Positions 1 to 6,844 of a stretch of 7,538 nt of DNA are shown here, piece after piece. Every line of letters begins with the position of its first letter. Position 1 is the first letter of the stretch. The position numbers were made by a program, and so were the translations under genes. A model generated the notes under the pieces. That model worked only from the letters and a program-made list of their open reading frames with translations. It was not told where the DNA came from and made no database searches. The stretch lies in NCBI GenBank assembly GCA_025356795.1, contig JANXRR010000138.1, positions 1 to 7,538 of the forward strand, written 5' to 3'. The DNA comes from Bacteroidia bacterium. GTDB lineage: Bacteria > Bacteroidota > Bacteroidia > Cytophagales > Cyclobacteriaceae.

Positions 1-1
1 A

Positions 2-157
2 ATAAGGTTTAACAGACTCGCTCTTAAAATTGGCTATTTTGAGCAAGATCACTTACCTAAGATCATTTCTTTTATCTCGAATTCTTTTCAATTGAGTTTT
101 TACATCCATTATGTATCGTCTCAAATTCCTGAACCCAAAAATAGCCAAGGAAATTAG
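2..157 (+). CDS. Possible C-terminal end of an unrecognised protein (partial, low confidence)
   Basis: From base 2 a reading frame stays open for 51 codons and ends at TAG 155-157, with its start beyond the left edge. The translation is mixed and protein-like, with a short motif LALKIGYFEQDHLPKIISF followed by a hydrophobic, aromatic-rich stretch and a polar tail ending in NSQGN. In DNA this AT-rich an open frame of this length would arise by chance only a few percent of the time, so the support is modest. I do not recognise the family. If real, it is co-directional with the purF-type gene but separated from it by about 230 bases that carry their own promoter, so the two would not need to share a transcript. 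Confidence 0.35.
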   Translation: MRFNRLALKIGYFEQDHLPKIISFISNSFQLSFYIHYVSSQIPEPKNSQGN

Positions 158-234
158 TAGGGCGTTGATAAGAACAATTTCAATTATTACTTCTCTGCTA
201 AAGGAGAAATCAAAAAATAAAATCATTATAAAAA

Positions 235-280
235 GTTAGTAAACAATTCTAAGTTAGCAAATCTTGAGCACGGTTAGCAA
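235..280 (+). repeat. Three GTTAGYAA direct repeats upstream of purF
   Basis: GTTAGTAA occurs at 235-242 and GTTAGCAA at 253-260 and 273-280. The centre-to-centre spacings are 18 and 20 bases, close to two helical turns, so the copies would lie on roughly the same face of the DNA. They sit 60 to 110 bases upstream of the -33 promoter element of the amidophosphoribosyltransferase gene, a place where an activator or repressor could bind. The repeats are seen directly. A regulatory role is inference, and with 8-base units in AT-rich sequence chance is a real alternative. Confidence 0.45.
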
Positions 281-341
281 TCCTTTTAAAAATAGTTCTT
301 TTACCCTTAAACAAACAACTGGGTTTGGCAAGAATTCTTTT

Positions 342-373
342 CTTGAAACGATGAATTAATAGGATTAGCTTTG
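342..373 (+). promoter_or_regulatory. Bacteroidota-type promoter for the amidophosphoribosyltransferase gene
   Basis: TAGCTTTG at 366-373 fits the Bacteroidota -7 consensus TAnnTTTG exactly. A CTTG at 342-345 stands in for the -33 TTTG/TTG element, with 20 bases between the two boxes, which is within the usual range. Transcription would then start around 379-382, leaving only about 7 to 10 bases before ATG 389. The same box covers the alternative TTG start at 371, which argues against that codon being used. The motif match is direct, while the start site is inferred. Confidence 0.6.
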
Positions 374-388
374 AGCTTTCAAGCCAAT

Positions 389-2272
389 ATGAGCGATACC
401 ATCCTTCACGAATGCGGCATAGCGCTAGTTCGCTTACGCAAGCCTCTCTCCTACTACATCGAAAAATACGGCACTACCTATGCTATGAACAAGATGTACA
501 TTTTGATGGAAAAGCAGCACAACCGAGGGCAAGATGGTGCAGGTATTGCCAACATAAAAATAGATCAGAAGCCGGGATTTAGATACATCAGCCGATACCG
601 CTCTATGAAGCCACAGCCGGTGGCTCACCTCTTCAAGAAAATAGGAAAAAAATATAAGGAGGCGCAAAAAGCTGGAAAAGAAAAATTCAAAGATGAGCAT
701 TGGTTAAAAGAACATGTGCCTTTTAGTGGGGAACTTTGGCTGGGCCATCTTCGCTATGGCACACACGGTTTTAATAGCATAGAAAACGTTCATCCCTTTT
801 TACGTCAGAATAACTGGAGAAGTCGGAATTTAGTAATGGCAGGCAACTTTAACATGACCAATGTTGATGAGCTATTCGATATTCTTGTGGAATTAGGCCA
901 ACATCCAAAGGAGAAAGTAGATACCGTAACCGTAATGGAGAAAATCGGGCATTTTCTAGATGAAGAAGTTCAATCACAATTCGAAAAATATAAAGACCAA
1001 TACAGCAACCTTGAGATTTCTGATATTATAGAAAACGAAATCAACTTGCAGCGCGTGTTAAAAAGAGCGTGCAAGGATTTTGATGGCGGATACACCATGG
1101 CCGGCCTTACGGGAAGCGGATCTGCTTTTGTGGTGAGGGATCCATCAGGCATAAGACCAGCCTATTTTTATGCCGATGATGAAGTTGTAGTTGTGGCCTC
1201 CGAAAAGCCAGCAATCAAAGCTGCTTTTAATATCGACTACGATCAAATACAGGAGATCAACCCGGGTCATGGTTTAATAATTACAAAAAGTGGCGAGTAC
1301 GCACAGCATTCAATTATTCCCCAATTAGAAAAAACCTCATGCAGTTTTGAGAGGGTATATTTTTCACGGGGCACAGATCCTGAAATATACCGCGAGCGCA
1401 AGCAATTAGGCAAACTGCTTGTGCCTCAGATTTTAAAATCAATTAATTTCGATTTAAAGAATACCGTATTTTCATACATACCGAACACAGCAGAAACAGC
1501 CTTTTTAGGAATGATGTCTGGTATTGAAGATTACCTTATCCGCATTCAAAAAGACATTATCATTGACGGCAAGCCAACAGTAGATTCATTGGAAGATATT
1601 CTTTCCTTTAGGCCTCGCACCGAAAAAATAGTAATTAAAGATGCTAAGCTCAGAACGTTTATTACAGACGGTGATCATCGCGATGAATTGGTAGCACATG
1701 TTTATGATACCACCTATGAAGTGGTAAACAAAGGTAGAGATACACTAGTTGTAATCGATGACTCTATTGTGCGTGGAACCACGCTAGAGAAAAGTATTTT
1801 AAAAATGTTAGATCGCCTGCAGCCAAAAAAGATTGTAGTCGTTTCCTCAGCACCTCAAATCCGTTTTCCTGATTGCTATGGAATTGATATGAGCCGCATG
1901 GGCGATTTTGTAGCCTTTAGAGCTATGATACAGTTGATAAAAGAACAAGGCAAGGAATATCTGTTGGGAGAAGTGTATGAGCAATGCCTGCAATCAGAGC
2001 AAGAAATTATTCCTGTAAATTATGTAAAACAGTTGTACGAGCAATTTTCATACAATGACATATCCGAAAAGATTTCAGAGATAGTGAAACCCGCAGGCAT
2101 GAAAGCGGAAGTGCAAGTGGTATTTCAAAGTATTGAAAATCTTCATAAGGCAATACCCAACCATTCGGGCGATTGGTACTTTTCGGGCAACTTTCCCACG
2201 CCTGGAGGGCAGCGTGTGGCCAATAGAGCATTTGTAAATTATATGGAGGGAAAGCTTGTAAGAGCCTACTAA
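389..2272 (+). CDS. purF: Amidophosphoribosyltransferase (glutamine PRPP amidotransferase), long Bacteroidota form
   Basis: This enzyme moves ammonia from glutamine onto PRPP to make 5-phosphoribosylamine, the first committed step of purine synthesis in the cytoplasm. It is 627 residues from ATG 389. The N-terminal class II glutamine amidotransferase half shows the nucleophile Cys9 after an eight-residue leader, RGQDGAG (46-52), GHLRYGTHG (119-127) and GNFNMTN (152-158). RDPSGIRP (250-257) and FSRGTDPEIYRERK (from 325) follow. The C-terminal phosphoribosyltransferase half has the PRPP-binding motif VVIDDSIVRGTT (about 454-465). Canonical PurF is about 475 to 505 residues. The excess lies in a charged insertion around residues 70-115 and a C-terminal tail with GDWYFSGNFPTPGG, both of which I recall from Bacteroidota homologues. 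I see no set of iron-sulfur cysteines like that of the Bacillus enzyme. TTG 371 would add six residues but overlaps the -7 box. If the genome also has a short PurF, this could be a paralogue with a shifted role. Confidence 0.88.
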   Translation: MSDTILHECGIALVRLRKPLSYYIEKYGTTYAMNKMYILMEKQHNRGQDGAGIANIKIDQKPGFRYISRYRSMKPQPVAHLFKKIGKKYKEAQKAGKEKFKDEHWLKEHVPFSGELWLGHLRYGTHGFNSIENVHPFLRQNNWRSRNLVMAGNFNMTNVDELFDILVELGQHPKEKVDTVTVMEKIGHFLDEEVQSQFEKYKDQYSNLEISDIIENEINLQRVLKRACKDFDGGYTMAGLTGSGSAFVVRDPSGIRPAYFYADDEVVVVASEKPAIKAAFNIDYDQIQEINPGHGLIITKSGEYAQHSIIPQLEKTSCSFERVYFSRGTDPEIYRERKQLGKLLVPQILKSINFDLKNTVFSYIPNTAETAFLGMMSGIEDYLIRIQKDIIIDGKPTVDSLEDILSFRPRTEKIVIKDAKLRTFITDGDHRDELVAHVYDTTYEVVNKGRDTLVVIDDSIVRGTTLEKSILKMLDRLQPKKIVVVSSAPQIRFPDCYGIDMSRMGDFVAFRAMIQLIKEQGKEYLLGEVYEQCLQSEQEIIPVNYVKQLYEQFSYNDISEKISEIVKPAGMKAEVQVVFQSIENLHKAIPNHSGDWYFSGNFPTPGGQRVANRAFVNYMEGKLVRAY

Positions 2273-3240
2273 GAATACAATACAAAATCGAAGAGAACAT
2301 CATTCATGCACTTGAAATGTCCTTTGGGGCATTTATCAAATCCTATCTTAGAGCATGGCCTACAGCCGATCTTATTATTTTCAAGCACCGTAAACCGCGT
2401 TCGGTAGGGTGTCATGCCAAAGTCAGGCACGGTGTTGCCCCAAATGCTGATCACTTCTTTCTTAAATGCAGAGGCAATGTGCATAAGCCCTGTATCATGA
2501 GTAAATACCAGTTGAGACTTTTTCAATACACTGGCCGATTGATTTAAATTATACTTGCCACATGCGTTAAAAATGATCGTTCGTCCAGGTTTTTTTTCAA
2601 AATGAAGTTTAATCTTCTCTCCATCGGGTACCTCCCTTTCGCCACCCAATAAAACAATCGGGCGTTCTACCTTTGAACACAGTTCAATCATTTTATTGAA
2701 AGGGAGCTTTTTGGTATTATGTTGAGCTCCCATGGCATAGGCAACAAAGCCATGCCTGTGAGAGCTGGGAAGCCATGCCAAAGGCACCTCGTCAGCATCT
2801 GAAATAAAATAATCAAGACCCAATGCATCATTTTTTATCCCTAGCTTTTTGGCAGCATTTAAATAGCGATCAACAATATGTTGTTTTGGCAATTGATTAA
2901 TCTTAAAATTTACCAACAGCCATTTCTTAAAATTTAACTTCTTGAAACTACTCGACTTAACACCAAGTGCTAGTTTTATGAGCCACGTGCGAAGGTTACA
3001 ATGAAGATCGATAACATAATCAAACCGCTCTTGCCGCAGTTCTTTAATAAGCTGGGGCAGGCTTTCACCCAAATAGTGAATTCTATCCAGGTAAGGATTG
3101 TTTTCAACTATACTTTTAAATTGAGGTTTGGTTGCATAATGGATTTCAGCATCGTCAAGCTGAGTTTTCAAAACCCTAATAACGGGCGTGGTCAACACAA
3201 TATCGCCAATAGAAGAAAACCTTAAGACAAGCACTTTCAC
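2269..3240 (-). CDS. Glycosyltransferase family 9 (heptosyltransferase-like)
   Basis: This is a GT-B fold sugar transferase of the ADP-heptose:LPS heptosyltransferase family (GT9), acting at the inner face of the cytoplasmic membrane on lipopolysaccharide or other surface glycan. I chose the GTG start at 3240, giving 323 residues. It yields MKVLVLRFSSIGDIVLTTP, and its Asp13 lines up exactly with the catalytic Asp13 of E. coli WaaC. The frame extends upstream to a TTG at 3291 (340 residues), but that adds a lysine-rich leader not expected in the family. Other family marks are NTKKLP (175-180), HDTGLMH (248-254) with the following GNTVPDFGMTPY, and a C-terminal cysteine set C293, C296, C304, C311 in the pattern CxPC...CPxGHFxCM. 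The donor and acceptor cannot be read from sequence. No other glycan genes adjoin it. It converges on purF with a 4-base stop overlap and diverges from the EVE gene. Confidence 0.87.
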   Translation of the reverse strand: MKVLVLRFSSIGDIVLTTPVIRVLKTQLDDAEIHYATKPQFKSIVENNPYLDRIHYLGESLPQLIKELRQERFDYVIDLHCNLRTWLIKLALGVKSSSFKKLNFKKWLLVNFKINQLPKQHIVDRYLNAAKKLGIKNDALGLDYFISDADEVPLAWLPSSHRHGFVAYAMGAQHNTKKLPFNKMIELCSKVERPIVLLGGEREVPDGEKIKLHFEKKPGRTIIFNACGKYNLNQSASVLKKSQLVFTHDTGLMHIASAFKKEVISIWGNTVPDFGMTPYRTRFTVLENNKIGCRPCSKIGFDKCPKGHFKCMNDVLFDFVLYS

Positions 3241-3283
3241 TTTGTGTGGATTTTTAATTTGGCGTTTTATAAAAACTTCGGGA

Positions 3284-3300
3284 AAATACAAAGAGTATTT
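3284..3300. repeat. 17-base inverted repeat in the divergent GT9/EVE intergenic region
   Basis: AAATAC (3284-3289) and GTATTT (3295-3300) form perfect 6-base arms around a 5-base spacer. It lies in the 92 bases between the glycosyltransferase start (3240) and the EVE gene start (3333), about where promoters for either strand would be. The reverse strand reads TACTCTTTG here (3297-3289), one base longer than a TAnnTTTG -7 box. The symmetry suits a dimeric regulator, but AT-rich arms of this length also occur by chance. Confidence 0.35.
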
Positions 3301-3332
3301 GTTATTTTTAGCTACTTAATTTTTAATACGGT

Positions 3333-3734
3333 ATGAACTATTGGCTAATGAAGACGGAACCCGATACTTATTCTTGGAATGACTTAGAGAGGGATAAAAA
3401 AACTACTTGGGAAGGCGTGAGGAATTTTCAGGCAAGAAATAATTTAAAAGAAATGAAAAAAGGCGATTGGGCCTTTGTTTATCATAGCAATATTGATAAG
3501 GCTATTATAGGCATTGCCAAAATATCGAAGGAGTTTTTTGCTGATCCCAATGATGCCGCCTGGATTGCAGTTGAAATTTCGCCCGTTAAAAAATTAAAGA
3601 AATCCATTTCGCTGGCCGATGTTAAACTAACAAAAATGCTTTCAGAAATGGTCCTCGTCAAAAACTCGAGATTATCGGTGCAACCAGTGAAGAAAGAAGA
3701 GTTTGATTTGATCATTGAATTATCCGAACAATAG
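3333..3734 (+). CDS. EVE domain protein (THYN1-like, PUA-related fold)
   Basis: This 133-residue protein is a single EVE domain, a PUA-like fold thought to bind modified bases in DNA or RNA. Characteristic segments are MNYWLMKTEPDTYSW (1-15), WEGVRNFQARN (26-36), KKGDWAFVYHSN (42-53) and RLSVQPV (113-119), with the conserved tryptophans, the lysine and Glu-Pro near the N-terminus and the YHSN loop. The length is near that of free-standing bacterial members, so it appears complete. The start at ATG 3333 gives the family N-terminus. It heads a run of three + strand genes: only 5 bases separate its TAG from the next ATG, so it is probably co-transcribed with the two secreted paralogues. Nothing adjacent is a restriction or modification gene, so the context does not point to DNA defence. 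Its in vivo ligand is unknown. Confidence 0.9.
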   Translation: MNYWLMKTEPDTYSWNDLERDKKTTWEGVRNFQARNNLKEMKKGDWAFVYHSNIDKAIIGIAKISKEFFADPNDAAWIAVEISPVKKLKKSISLADVKLTKMLSEMVLVKNSRLSVQPVKKEEFDLIIELSEQ

Positions 3735-3739
3735 CAGCC

Positions 3740-5296
3740 ATGCAATTTAAGCTTTGTCTATTGTTAATTCTCTTAGCTTCTAATCTATGCGCGCAGATAA
3801 CCCAGCCTGCAAGATATGAAATCGAAGAAAAGCAGGGCGTAAATAGTCCACTCATTATTTCTATGAAAGAATATGGATTGGCATTAATACAAGACATAGA
3901 CAAAACAAAAGATCGGAAAAGCCTTTGGCTATTCACATTACTCGATACAACTCTTCATGAGAAATATAAGAAAGAACTGGCTCTTGAACCACGACTGAAG
4001 TTAGTGGGTTATGATTTTATAAATACAGATGTGTATTTGCTTTTTAGAGAAGGTGATACTTCGTTTCATAATTTAATTCTATTGAAAATTAATAGTGACA
4101 CTTACATTGAAACGAGTTATACAATTAAGCAGCAGGTTGAATTTAAACTCTCTCATTTTAGCATGCTTAACGATGCCGCTATTTTTGGCGGATATGTGGG
4201 CACCGAGCCAGCCGTTATTGTGTACGATTTAGCAAAAGACAATTTAAAAATACTTCCAGGTTTTTTTCTAGCTGACAATGAATTGCTTGATCTGAGGGTT
4301 AATAAAAACAATACCTTCAACGTACTGCTGATAGACAGAGGTTCTAAAGAAAGCAAGAAACTCATTCTTAGAACATACGATTTTGAAGGCACACAATTAA
4401 TGGACGACATTGTTGAAATCCCTAAAGGCAAAACCATAATATCAGGTATTACCAGCGTTTTGGAACGGGACGAATTAATGGTGTTGGGTGCTTGGGGTGT
4501 AGAAAGATCAAAGCAAGCAAGTGGATTCTTTTCATTATTGATAGATCCATTCAACAAACAATCGATTCGGTTTTATTGCTATAGCGACATAAAACACGCC
4601 TTCGATTTTATGAAACCAAAACGTGCCGAAAAAATAAAATCAAAAGAAGTTGGTAATCAAAAAAAAGAACGGAATCCCGACTTCAAAAATCCTTTACACG
4701 TTGTTAAAATAGAAGAAACAAAAGAGGGGTTCGTTTTATTAGCGGAAATGTATTCTGCTTATGCAGGATCCACTTCCAATTGGAATTACTACAATCCCAA
4801 TTCATCATCGTACAGCTATTCCCCTTATTTCGGTCTTAACCCATACTCCAATCGCTATTCCAATGCTCCCACTCCCAGTTATAATAATAGACAATATGGA
4901 GAGCAAATATTCCACACGCTAGTAGTTGCTTTTGATCATCAGGGGAATTTAATAAAAGATTATGGCCTACCACTAGAGAACATAAAAATAATGTCTCTTG
5001 AACAAGTATCTGATTTTGTTAACATTCCTTCGGGCTTGGCTCAAGTATATAAAAAAGAAAGTGATCTCATTTTAAACATCACTGAAGCTAATGACTTAGT
5101 TACTCAAGATACGGTTAAAATCCAGTTGAAAAATTTGAATGACAAAATTAAATACGAGTCTAGTGAGGATGGAGGAATTCGAAGTTGGTATAAAAATATT
5201 TTATACACCTGGGGCTATAGTAGCATAAAGGATACTGATAATACGGCTGATCCATCAAGAAATGTATTTTATATTAATAAAGTTCAGGTTCAGTAA
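3740..5296 (+). CDS. Secreted protein of unknown function, first of a tandem paralogous pair
   Basis: I do not recognise a named family. The 518-residue product opens with a Sec signal peptide (MQFKLCLLLILLASNLCAQ), with cleavage likely after CA at about residue 18. The cysteine there does not fit a lipobox, so it is probably soluble in the periplasm or outside the cell. The rest is mostly short alternating hydrophobic strands with turn motifs such as TYDFEGTQL and VAFDHQGNL, which suggests repeated beta-sheet units, possibly a beta-propeller (inference). In the middle comes YSDIKHAFDFMKPKR, then a lysine-rich stretch (about 291-315), then a Tyr/Asn/Ser-rich low-complexity segment (338-386, with 11 tyrosines), and at the end RNVFYINKV. 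All these landmarks recur in the same order in the next gene, so the pair arose by tandem duplication. It starts 5 bases after the EVE gene. Confidence 0.8.
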   Translation: MQFKLCLLLILLASNLCAQITQPARYEIEEKQGVNSPLIISMKEYGLALIQDIDKTKDRKSLWLFTLLDTTLHEKYKKELALEPRLKLVGYDFINTDVYLLFREGDTSFHNLILLKINSDTYIETSYTIKQQVEFKLSHFSMLNDAAIFGGYVGTEPAVIVYDLAKDNLKILPGFFLADNELLDLRVNKNNTFNVLLIDRGSKESKKLILRTYDFEGTQLMDDIVEIPKGKTIISGITSVLERDELMVLGAWGVERSKQASGFFSLLIDPFNKQSIRFYCYSDIKHAFDFMKPKRAEKIKSKEVGNQKKERNPDFKNPLHVVKIEETKEGFVLLAEMYSAYAGSTSNWNYYNPNSSSYSYSPYFGLNPYSNRYSNAPTPSYNNRQYGEQIFHTLVVAFDHQGNLIKDYGLPLENIKIMSLEQVSDFVNIPSGLAQVYKKESDLILNITEANDLVTQDTVKIQLKNLNDKIKYESSEDGGIRSWYKNILYTWGYSSIKDTDNTADPSRNVFYINKVQVQ

Positions 5297-6809
5297 AAGC
5301 ATTTTCTTTCTCTGCCTGGTCTTTTCTATTTCCTCCCACGGGCAAGTCGAGCAAGTAAATCGAATAGAGCTGCCCTTGCTGCCGGGAGAATCAAATTATT
5401 TTAAAGTTGTTGGATTAAAAGAAAAAGGACTTGTGCTTTACCGAACTCTTGCAGGCCCTGATAACAATTATATAGAATTACAGAAATTTGATTCAACCTT
5501 CAAAGAACAATGGAAGGGTTTTATTACCATTGACAAAAGTCTCCTTTTCTTTAAAGCGAAAACGAAGGAACGTTTTTTAGTTTTCTTGTTCAGAAATAGA
5601 AATTCTAGCAATTACCAAGCCGTTACAGTAGATGAATCTAAAGGTGGGTACACCATTTATGATATTACTAATGCCATACCCTTTAATCCTACCGAATTTG
5701 AAGTATCAGGCAACTCCATAATAATAGCCGGATATTTGAATCTTCGTCCTATCGTAATTCATTATCATCTGATTACCAAAAAAACAAAATTGCTGCCTGG
5801 CTATTTTAACGAACAGGGAGAGTTAACACAACTAAAAACCTATCCCGATGGTGGGTTTGATGTTATTGTGAGAGCAAGGAATAATGAAAAAAGAAAATCC
5901 CTTTGGCTAAGAAGCTACGATGCTGAAGGCAATCCAATTGCCACTACCACGTTGGCGCCCGACAGAAATAAAAACTTTATTCATGGTAAATCTACCCGAC
6001 TAGCCGATGGCAGACAAGTATTAGCTGGAACGTACGGGCGATATTCTGAGTATTCTCAAGGTCTCTTTTTTGCCATCGTTGATTCCGGTGGCAAACCAAC
6101 AATTAATTATTATCCGTATAGCGACTTACATCATTTTTTTGGTTTTATGAAGGCCAAGCGGGAGGCTAGAATTAAGCAACGAATAGAAAAACGAAAAGCA
6201 AAAGGCCAAAGAATCAAATTCAGTTATAAATTTATATTGCATGACCTGATGGCTAATGGAAATGATTTCATACTCACTGCCGAATCTTATTTCCCTCGCT
6301 ACACTTATCCCACTTACGGCTCACGAAATTCCTATATTCCAACCCTTGGAGGAAATCCTTACTTAACAAATAATCAAGGGTACCGGGGTGATTATGTTTT
6401 TGATGGGTTTCAATATACACATGCCATCATTGTAGGTTTTGATAGAAAGGCACACTTGGTTTGGGACAACAGTTTTGAGATTAACGATATAAAAAATATG
6501 CAACTAGAACAGTTTGTGAAAGTTCAGCCACATCAAAATGCCACAACTCTTTTTTATATGTTTGAAAATACCATTCGATCCAAAATCATACAAGATTCAA
6601 CCGTACTTGAACCTAAAAAATCAACTCAAATTAAAGTAACAAACCCACAAGAAGAAGGTTTTAAAAAAGATGGAGAAGCAAATACTTTAGAATATTGGTA
6701 CAACGATTATTTAATAGCTTCCGGAGTTCAGAAGCTAAGAAAGAGCAAGCAAGGCAGGTACACTCCCGAAAGAAGGGTTTTTTATCTAAACAAAGTAAAG
6801 CACCATTAA
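5262..6809 (+). CDS. Secreted protein of unknown function, second of a tandem paralogous pair
   Basis: This 515-residue protein is a diverged paralogue of the one encoded just upstream. ATG 5262 is the only normal start ahead of the signal peptide: a basic N-terminus with K7, R9 and K12, a hydrophobic core IFFLCLVFSIS, and probable cleavage at SHG/Q near residue 28. The gene therefore overlaps its neighbour by 35 bases in another frame and is probably translationally coupled to it. Landmarks shared with the paralogue are LPGYF, LRSYDAEGNP, YSDLHHFFGFMKAKR, a strongly basic segment (about 297-320), a Tyr-rich segment (about 340-390), GFDRKAHLVWDNSFEINDIK and the C-terminal RRVFYLNKV. The conserved FMK sits at residue 296 here and 291 there, so the two are nearly colinear. 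Beta-rich structure is likely. No catalytic motif, sorting domain or membrane anchor is visible. I recall similar uncharacterised proteins in Cytophagales, without a function. Confidence 0.8.
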   Translation: MYFILIKFRFSKSIFFLCLVFSISSHGQVEQVNRIELPLLPGESNYFKVVGLKEKGLVLYRTLAGPDNNYIELQKFDSTFKEQWKGFITIDKSLLFFKAKTKERFLVFLFRNRNSSNYQAVTVDESKGGYTIYDITNAIPFNPTEFEVSGNSIIIAGYLNLRPIVIHYHLITKKTKLLPGYFNEQGELTQLKTYPDGGFDVIVRARNNEKRKSLWLRSYDAEGNPIATTTLAPDRNKNFIHGKSTRLADGRQVLAGTYGRYSEYSQGLFFAIVDSGGKPTINYYPYSDLHHFFGFMKAKREARIKQRIEKRKAKGQRIKFSYKFILHDLMANGNDFILTAESYFPRYTYPTYGSRNSYIPTLGGNPYLTNNQGYRGDYVFDGFQYTHAIIVGFDRKAHLVWDNSFEINDIKNMQLEQFVKVQPHQNATTLFYMFENTIRSKIIQDSTVLEPKKSTQIKVTNPQEEGFKKDGEANTLEYWYNDYLIASGVQKLRKSKQGRYTPERRVFYLNKVKHH

Positions 6810-6827
6810 CAGCACCTACTTTTTTCC

Positions 6828-6835
6828 TACCTTTG
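6828..6835 (+). promoter_or_regulatory. -7 promoter box for pyrR-pyrB
   Basis: TACCTTTG matches the Bacteroidota -7 consensus TAnnTTTG and lies in the 35-base gap between the second secreted paralogue and pyrR. Only nine bases separate it from ATG 6845, so the mRNA would be leaderless or nearly so. A clear TTTG -33 element is not present at the usual distance, where the sequence reads CATTAAC. The box gives pyrR-pyrB its own transcription start, although read-through from upstream remains possible. Confidence 0.55.
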
Positions 6836-6844
6836 TGCACGCGT

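Larger units (their letters stand above)
158..388. other. Non-coding region upstream of the amidophosphoribosyltransferase gene
   Basis: This AT-rich stretch has no convincing gene on either strand. It contains three direct repeats of GTTAGYAA (235-280) and a Bacteroidota-type promoter (342-373), both listed separately. A weak inverted repeat, TTCTC and GAGAA around an 8-base loop near 191-208, is followed by an A-rich rather than T-rich run on the + strand, so I do not call it a terminator for the upstream frame. No riboswitch core that I can recognise is present. Confidence 0.6.

Noticed and set aside
191..208. TTCTC/GAGAA inverted repeat as a terminator for the upstream partial frame.
   Set aside because: The stem is five mostly weak pairs with an 8-base loop, and an A-rich rather than T-rich run follows on the coding strand.
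371..388. TTG start at 371 for purF.
   Set aside because: The codon lies inside the TAGCTTTG box, and ATG 389 gives the family's usual MSD...HECG N-terminus.
2007..2303. Open frame of 98 codons on the - strand inside purF, and similar antisense frames at 434-700, 970-1152, 3482-3745 and 4153-4557.
   Set aside because: They are antisense to well-supported genes, have no recognisable domain, and are expected by-products of the codon use of the real genes.
2317..2547. Open frames on the + strand at 2317-2547 and 3001-3225 within the glycosyltransferase region.
   Set aside because: They lie opposite a clear GT9 coding sequence and encode no recognisable protein.
3241..3291. TTG start at 3291 for the glycosyltransferase.
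   Set aside because: It adds 17 residues before the usual GT9 N-terminus and overlaps a near -7 box. GTG 3240 places the catalytic Asp at position 13 as in WaaC. The longer form is not strictly excluded.
6765..6783. CCC-GGG followed by six T bases near the end of the second secreted paralogue, resembling a terminator.
   Set aside because: The stem is only three base pairs and lies inside the coding sequence for the conserved RRVFYLNKV ending, so the T-run is explained by Val-Phe codons.
3740..6809. The two secreted paralogues as one gene split by a frameshift.
   Set aside because: Each has its own signal peptide and a matching C-terminal motif, and they align with each other end to end, so they are two genes.
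6695..6844. In-frame upstream extension of pyrR to a start at 6695.
   Set aside because: The added 50 residues lie within the preceding gene, are unlike PyrR, and span the -7 box. ATG 6845 gives the normal family length.
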